Origin: Candidatus Berkelbacteria bacterium
GTDB lineage: Bacteria; Patescibacteriota; UBA1384; CAILIB01
NCBI GenBank assembly: GCA_020058355.1
Contig: JAGVEG010000060.1
Span: 1-9,928, forward strand
Reading direction: 5' to 3'
DNA: 9,928 nucleotides
Shown: positions 6,490-9,928 of the stretch, one piece after another
Layout of the letters: the number at the start of each line of letters is the position of its first letter
Numbering within the stretch: position 1 is the stretch's first letter
Position numbers and translations under genes: made by a program
Notes under the pieces: generated by a model
Seen by the model: only the letters and a program-made list of their open reading frames with translations
Databases searched by the model: none
Told to the model about the DNA's origin: nothing

Positions 6490-6512
6490 AAAAAACGACC
6501 CTGCTGGGTCGT
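6490..6512 (-). terminator. Rho-independent terminator after the 61-residue protein gene
   Basis: A 7-bp stem (6495-6501 with 6506-6512, GGGTCGT/ACGACCC) has a 4-base loop and is followed on the minus strand by six T (6495-6490). It begins 21 bases past the stop of the small gene and ends about 46 bases before the preferred rpiB start. It separates the small gene from the carbon operon. Confidence 0.85.
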
Positions 6513-6533
6513 GTCTTGTGGACGCTCTGTTGC

Positions 6534-6719
6534 CTAGAGGTACTCGAGGAATGCAGCTTGTACGTCATCCTGGGAGACACCGGCTGCATAGCCATAGTCT
6601 TCAGCAAGCATAACGTCATCACTTACCACAGCCTTAGTACCTTCAAGATATTCGGTCGCAAGGGTCTCTCGCTCATCGAGTTCCTGGGCAGACAGAGTCT
6701 TTACGGTTCGCTTCGCCAT
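6534..6719 (-). CDS. Small acidic hypothetical protein, 61 residues
   Basis: The protein starts MAKRTVKTLSAQELDERE and ends VSQDDVQAAFLEYL. After a short basic N-terminus it is strongly acidic, with runs that should form helices (AQELDERETLATEYLEG, then SQDDVQAAFLEYL). It has no cysteine, no membrane segment and no signal peptide. I do not recognise it. Its reality rests on its frame being closed by a clear terminator and on a candidate promoter about 100 bases upstream. No Shine-Dalgarno precedes the ATG at 6719; the leader there is C-rich (CTCCACCACCAC). The leader of about 87 bases is long for this window and contains GAGTT/AACTC and GTTC/GAAC complementary pieces. The gene is a lone unit between xseB and the carbon operon, so the neighbours do not explain it. 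A small antitoxin-like, adaptor or peptide precursor role would be guesswork. Confidence 0.65.
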   Translation of the reverse strand: MAKRTVKTLSAQELDERETLATEYLEGTKAVVSDDVMLAEDYGYAAGVSQDDVQAAFLEYL

Positions 6720-6813
6720 GTGGTGGTGGAGTTAGTGATCGGTTCGCACGGAACTCTACCATTCCCTGGCCCCTCAGCAAGGTGGTTGTGCTCTTACTAG
6801 AAGCGCGTATATG

Positions 6814-6842
6814 GATCTAACATTTCTAGAGCCACTTTTCAA
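6814..6842 (-). promoter_or_regulatory. Candidate promoter of the 61-residue protein gene
   Basis: On the minus strand a -35-like TTGAAA (6842-6837, 5 of 6 consensus) is followed by a 17-base spacer and a -10-like TAGATC (6819-6814, 3 of 6). It lies just past the xseB stop and would give a leader of about 87 bases. The weak -10 box keeps this tentative. Confidence 0.4.
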
Positions 6843-6852
6843 GCCCTAAAGT

Positions 6853-7065
6853 CTAATTTTCTAAAGTGTCGCTATCTTCGGCCGACAGCTTAAGTTCTTC
6901 AACACGGGCACCGAGCTGGTCGAGCTGCTTCGTAATGTGGCCAGAAAGCTCACGCGCTTCGGCAAATGCCTGGATGGCAGTCTCCAGATCAGCGTCGGGC
7001 TGTAGAGCGGTTTGTTCAAGTTCAGCAAGCTTTTTGAGGGCTTCGGCAAGGGTTGGTGATGTCAT
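6853..7065 (-). CDS. xseB: Exodeoxyribonuclease VII small subunit
   Basis: The protein has 70 residues, normal for the family. It shows the typical two-helix pattern: TLAEALKKLAELEQT (5-19), LETAIQAFAEARELS (27-41), and a third amphipathic stretch ending near residue 60. XseB binds several copies to the C-terminal coiled part of XseA, and the complex degrades single-stranded DNA from both ends to short oligonucleotides in mismatch and damage repair. It starts 9 bases after the xseA stop and has no Shine-Dalgarno, so coupling to xseA translation is likely. I see no clear terminator after it. The residues after about 60 (SAEDSDTLEN) are an acidic tail. Confidence 0.93.
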   Translation of the reverse strand: MTSPTLAEALKKLAELEQTALQPDADLETAIQAFAEARELSGHITKQLDQLGARVEELKLSAEDSDTLEN

Positions 7066-7074
7066 AGGAGTGCG

Positions 7075-8184
7075 TTAATCGGATGGTGTGGCGTTCAACA
7101 CGCCGTCGGCAAGGGTGATTTGGATTTGTTCCGAAGTAGCCTGACTTGTGCTCCGCAGCACGACACCTGACTGGCGCACAATGGCGTAGCCGCGGCGCAG
7201 CGTGTGCTCTGGCTGAATCGCTTCCAGTGTTTGGAGACGATGGAGCACCTCTTGGCGGACTCGAACCAAACGATCCTGTACGGCACGCTCGAGACGCTCA
7301 ACGCGATACTGCACACGCTCTCTGGTACCACTGAGCTCGCGCAGGAGGCGTTGCTCAACAGTTTTCAGGCGCTGTACCACCTCTTGGGTTATCTCACTTC
7401 CCAGCGGCATCACCAGCTGCGCTGCGTTACTTGGCGTTGCCGCCCGCACATCTGCCACAAGATCGGCGATCGTGACGTCTTTTTCATGCCCAACCCCCAC
7501 GAGGACAGGTGCTTTCGAGCGTGCGATGGCACGAGCAACCAGCTCACTATTGAAGGCGTGGAGATCATCTTGACTTCCTCCCCCACGTAGCACCGCAATC
7601 AACTCAATGCCCGCCTGTTCGTTGAGCAGGTCGAGCGCTCGGACAATTTCTCGCTCGGCGTCCTTTCCTTGCACGGCGACATGCACCAAAACTACCTTGA
7701 GACCAATACGGTTTTCGAGAATGCGCAGGAAGTCTCCGTATCCAGCTGCATCACGCGAACTCACCACACCAATGCGCTGTGGAAGATGTGGCAGTGGTCG
7801 CTTGCGAGCTGGATCAATGATACCGTCCTTGGTTAACTTGGCCTCCAGCAGTTGGAAGGCGCGGTTAATCGTCCCCTGTCCTTGCGGTACCACACGACGC
7901 ACCGTTACCGAAAAGCGCCCGGATTTCTGATGAATTCCGGGAGTGCCATAGAGTCGCACCACCATACCGTCTTCAAGTGGTACCCCGAGCGCCTGAACTA
8001 CGGCAAAGCAGGGTAGCGTCGCATCACTCCCCACCTCCTTCAGTGAGAAAAAGAGAAAACCACGACTCTCTGAGAGTGCCGTGATTTCTCCTTCTACCCA
8101 GAGGGGTATCGGTTTGAGTAGTTCATTCAGGGCCTGTACGCAGGCCGAGACTGAGAGAGGCTGTTCTTCTGTTGGGACAAACAC
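7075..8184 (-). CDS. xseA: Exodeoxyribonuclease VII large subunit
   Basis: The protein has 369 residues, shorter than the common 400-450. The N-terminal OB-fold covers about residues 8-100, including VEGEIT (30-35) and FFSLKE (45-50). The nuclease core includes IGVVSSRDAAGYGDFL (138-153). Its hallmark RGGGSQDDLHAFN (200-212) is followed by VGVGHEKDVTIADLVAD (229-245) and RAATPSNAAQLV (247-258). A charged coiled-coil region (about 262-325), where XseB binds, leads to the C-terminal RRGYAIVR (330-337). The start is a GTG at 8184, two bases after the dsbA stop, with no strong Shine-Dalgarno. The short length comes mainly from a reduced coiled-coil arm. With xseB directly downstream the gene is complete and intact. 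Confidence 0.95.
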   Translation of the reverse strand: MFVPTEEQPLSVSACVQALNELLKPIPLWVEGEITALSESRGFLFFSLKEVGSDATLPCFAVVQALGVPLEDGMVVRLYGTPGIHQKSGRFSVTVRRVVPQGQGTINRAFQLLEAKLTKDGIIDPARKRPLPHLPQRIGVVSSRDAAGYGDFLRILENRIGLKVVLVHVAVQGKDAEREIVRALDLLNEQAGIELIAVLRGGGSQDDLHAFNSELVARAIARSKAPVLVGVGHEKDVTIADLVADVRAATPSNAAQLVMPLGSEITQEVVQRLKTVEQRLLRELSGTRERVQYRVERLERAVQDRLVRVRQEVLHRLQTLEAIQPEHTLRRGYAIVRQSGVVLRSTSQATSEQIQITLADGVLNATPSD

Positions 8185-8186
8185 CC

Positions 8187-8864
8187 TTAGTAGCTACCCG
8201 TGTTTAGGAAGGTTACCCACGTTGCAACGTCACGTGGAAATTCTTCTCGCACTGTTCCATTAAGGATAACCGTAGGGGTGCTCTTGCGCAGGCCTGCCGC
8301 CTTTGCAGCGGTGTCGTCCTGGTCAATACCACGCTTGGTTGCTGGATCGTCAAGATCACGCTCGAACTGCTCGATGTTAATACCGGTGCCGCTTGCGTAC
8401 TCGATCATAGTTGCACGGAGCTCCGCCTTGGAAAGTGACTCCCAGTTACTCTGTTCTGCATAGACTTTTTCCTTCATCTCCCAGAACTTGCCCTGACGCC
8501 CAGCTGCCTCCATAGCGAGTGCCGACGTCATGGCGTTGCGGTGAATCTCATTAATAAGCATGTGACGATAGGTGTAGCCGTAGGTCTCTTTGTTTGCTTG
8601 TTCAAGTGCCTCAGGAAGTACTCCTTCAAGGGCCTTACACGCAGGACACTGTGGGTCTGCGTACTCGATAAACTGCTGTGGACCAGAACCATTACCCATC
8701 AACCAGCCACCGCGCTCAAGACGCGCAGCATACACCTGGTCCTCAGGGGTTACTCGAACTGAGTAATCAACCGCGTTCTTCTTCTTATTTTGAACAGCGG
8801 CGCCAATTGATCCACCGATGATAATCACCAAGAGAATGGTTACAATCCAGGAAACTCGATTCAT
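8187..8864 (-). CDS. Membrane-anchored DsbA-like thiol-disulfide oxidoreductase
   Basis: The 225-residue protein has one N-terminal membrane segment (about 5-24, with a following KKK at 27-29). This makes it a signal anchor with the body outside the cytoplasm. The thioredoxin-fold domain starts near residue 62 and carries the redox pair Cys74-x-x-Cys77 in DPQCPACKA. The cis-proline loop is STPTVILNG (195-203). A helical insertion lies between. Family members form or shuffle disulfides in exported proteins. No partner such as DsbB or VKOR is in the window. The gene leads the dsbA-xseA-xseB group, two bases before xseA. No Shine-Dalgarno is visible before the ATG at 8864. The 80-base gap upstream (8865-8944) contains only a weak promoter-like pair (TTCACG at 8936-8931 and TAGAGT at 8912-8907, 18 apart). 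Confidence 0.9.
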   Translation of the reverse strand: MNRVSWIVTILLVIIIGGSIGAAVQNKKKNAVDYSVRVTPEDQVYAARLERGGWLMGNGSGPQQFIEYADPQCPACKALEGVLPEALEQANKETYGYTYRHMLINEIHRNAMTSALAMEAAGRQGKFWEMKEKVYAEQSNWESLSKAELRATMIEYASGTGINIEQFERDLDDPATKRGIDQDDTAAKAAGLRKSTPTVILNGTVREEFPRDVATWVTFLNTGSY

Positions 8865-8944
8865 ACATGTCGTTAGGGCTTACTTGCCTAAAACTAGGCT
8901 GGGTTAACTCTAGCAGTAATCATGCAGGTACGTGAACCAGTTAC

Positions 8945-9481
8945 CTACACCTTCTGCTTGCGGGCTTTCTTTGGTTTGGGATTTGCCGGATTGTCCGTGA
9001 GACCCGAGCTCACTCGCTCCTGGCGCTCGGTTTCAATACGTTCAACTAACTCCATCATAAACTCATCAGTGTTCATGGGACTGATACTGATTACCTTCCA
9101 GGCAAAATCATGGACGACAATCTCCAAGCCTTTGGGTGAGAGGGAAAAACGTCGACGCCATCCCATGGTTACCAAGCTCATAATCCCTCCCGGACGAACC
9201 TGCTCCATCAACCGGTAGGGAATGGCGACGTGATGAAGGTTTGAGTGGATCTCAAGCGAGTCTGCAGTAAGGATGTAATGAGTAAAGAGCGCATTATCAA
9301 ATGCAGCAGCAAGGTTGGGTATCAAGAAAAGTACCAAGAAAACACCGAGGATCAACGGTGGCTGCAGCCAGATGATGCCGCCAACGGCTGCTGCGGAAAC
9401 GACAATATTTCCCGCAAAAAAGAATGCCACCCACCAGTCCATGGCGGCATGATAGCGAGTATTCGTAAGGGACACAGACAT
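8945..9481 (-). CDS. Membrane protein with PH-like domain
   Basis: The protein has 178 residues. Two hydrophobic segments lie at about 17-40 and 42-61. They are followed by a domain with the pattern of bacterial PH domains (YyaB-like type): YILTADSLEIHS (69-80), IPYRLMEQVRPGG, FSLSPKGLEIVV, and VISISPMNTDEFMMELVERI. It ends in a lysine-rich tail (KPKKARKQKV). In such proteins the PH-like domain is cytoplasmic or membrane-associated; its ligand is generally unknown. The start ATG at 9481 lies six bases after a good -10 box, so the mRNA is probably leaderless. The terminator of gnd is directly upstream, so it is its own unit, possibly reading on into dsbA. No terminator is evident after it. The family call is from pattern only. 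Confidence 0.7.
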   Translation of the reverse strand: MSVSLTNTRYHAAMDWWVAFFFAGNIVVSAAAVGGIIWLQPPLILGVFLVLFLIPNLAAAFDNALFTHYILTADSLEIHSNLHHVAIPYRLMEQVRPGGIMSLVTMGWRRRFSLSPKGLEIVVHDFAWKVISISPMNTDEFMMELVERIETERQERVSSGLTDNPANPKPKKARKQKV

Positions 9482-9487
9482 ACTTCT

Positions 9488-9515
9488 AGTGTAACCCAGC
9501 TGGATGTCATTTCAA
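9488..9515 (-). promoter_or_regulatory. Promoter of the PH-like membrane protein gene, giving a leaderless mRNA
   Basis: On the minus strand, TTGAAA (9515-9510, 5 of 6) is followed by a 16-base spacer and TACACT (9493-9488, 4 of 6). Only six bases separate the -10 box from the ATG at 9481, so transcription should begin at or next to the A of the start codon. The -35 box directly follows the T-rich tail of the preceding terminator. Confidence 0.6.
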
Positions 9516-9546
9516 AATAAACGGGCGACTCGCAAGGAGTCGCCCG
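9516..9546 (-). terminator. Rho-independent terminator after gnd
   Basis: A perfect 10-bp stem (9522-9531 with 9537-9546, CGGGCGACTC and its complement) encloses a 5-base loop. It is followed on the minus strand by TTTATTTT (9521-9514). It lies about 20 bases after the gnd stop codon. Confidence 0.9.
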
Positions 9547-9565
9547 AATACCAACCTTGGCTTAC

Positions 9566-9928
9566 TTACTTCGTGTGGCCCCCGAACAGATATCGCAACG
9601 CTGAGAGTACCCGATTTGCGTAGCGATCGGCTTCGGCTGATGCCTTACGCACATCTAGTGCAAGTTTGGTTGCCGGTGTGGCAATACCAACGCGCTCGCC
9701 TTCTTCAACCATCCAAAGCGCTTCACCATTGTGACCAACCACTGAAGGAACATCCTGGATGAGTGATGGATGGCTCACCGCCTCATGGGCAAGCTGTCCG
9801 AGGAAGGAGCGAATAATACTCCCCTGCTGCCAGATGTTCGTGACCGTTGTGAGGTCAAGCTGACCCTCATACGTGCCGTGAGCAATCAGATCAAGGCCCT
9901 CAGCATAGGACTGCATCATGCCGTACTC
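9566..9928 (-). CDS. gnd: 6-phosphogluconate dehydrogenase, C-terminal part (N-terminus beyond window)
   Basis: The last 120 residues are visible; the frame stays open to the right edge, and the ATG near 9919 is internal. The visible part opens EYGMMQSYAEGLDLI, a hallmark of the 6PGD helical C-terminal domain, continues with IWQQGSIIRSFL, and ends YLFGGHTK, the usual end of the short NAD-type (GntZ/YqeC-like) enzymes. It also shows ALWMVEEGERVGIATP, typical of that short branch. The enzyme oxidatively decarboxylates 6-phosphogluconate to ribulose 5-phosphate, the substrate of RpiB and Rpe encoded about 3-4 kb downstream. The coenzyme-binding domain is outside the window, so cofactor choice cannot be read. 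The gene ends with its own strong terminator and is therefore not co-transcribed with the rpiB operon. Confidence 0.92.
   Translation of the reverse strand, partial: EYGMMQSYAEGLDLIAHGTYEGQLDLTTVTNIWQQGSIIRSFLGQLAHEAVSHPSLIQDVPSVVGHNGEALWMVEEGERVGIATPATKLALDVRKASAEADRYANRVLSALRYLFGGHTK

Noticed and set aside
9566..9919. Treating the ATG at 9919 as the start of a 117-residue protein
   Set aside because: The frame continues upstream with EYG, part of the conserved 6PGD motif, so the gene simply runs off the window edge.
1..9928. CRISPR arrays, tRNA or rRNA genes, insertion sequences, defence systems
   Set aside because: I saw no direct repeat series, no tRNA-like cloverleaf or CCA end, no transposase motif and no nuclease-helicase clusters; exonuclease VII is a housekeeping enzyme.

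Overview
The window looks like a stretch of a Candidate Phyla Radiation (Patescibacteria) chromosome of roughly balanced base composition. The evidence is the style of the proteins (split transketolase, a PfkB kinase and a small 67-residue basic protein of kinds I associate with this group), very tight gene packing on one strand, short proteins and frequent lack of a Shine-Dalgarno sequence. TGA ends rpiB, so TGA is a stop here, which argues against the recoded Gracilibacteria/SR1 lineages. I cannot name a lineage. Every supported gene lies on the minus strand, so the genes are transcribed from the right end of the window to the left.

In transcription order: (1) the C-terminal end of a 6-phosphogluconate dehydrogenase (gnd), closed by a strong hairpin terminator; (2) a two-helix membrane protein with a PH-like domain, with a promoter placed so that its mRNA should be leaderless; (3) a compact dsbA-xseA-xseB group (membrane-anchored thioredoxin-fold oxidoreductase, then both subunits of exonuclease VII); (4) an acidic 61-residue orphan with its own candidate promoter and a clear terminator; (5) a six-gene operon, rpiB-rpe-gap-tktA-tktB-pfkB, with gaps of 0 to 34 bases; (6) a 324-base non-coding stretch with several hairpins and a strong promoter; (7) a 67-residue basic protein, ended by a terminator; (8) the N-terminal 271 residues of a polyprenyl glycosylphosphotransferase running off the left edge.

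The main functional unit is central carbon metabolism. Gnd makes ribulose 5-phosphate. RpiB and Rpe interconvert it with ribose 5-phosphate and xylulose 5-phosphate. The two-part transketolase recombines them, giving glyceraldehyde 3-phosphate. GAPDH, coded inside the same operon, takes that into lower glycolysis. The last gene is a PfkB-family kinase whose substrate is not evident. This fits a fermentative cell that runs hexose or nucleoside-derived pentose carbon through the pentose phosphate route.

Most of the window is ordinary housekeeping content. I found no mobile element, CRISPR array, tRNA, rRNA or defence system. The points most worth a second look are the two small proteins with dedicated signals, the row of stem-loops after the carbon operon, the substrate of the PfkB kinase, and the active-site substitutions in Rpe and RpiB.
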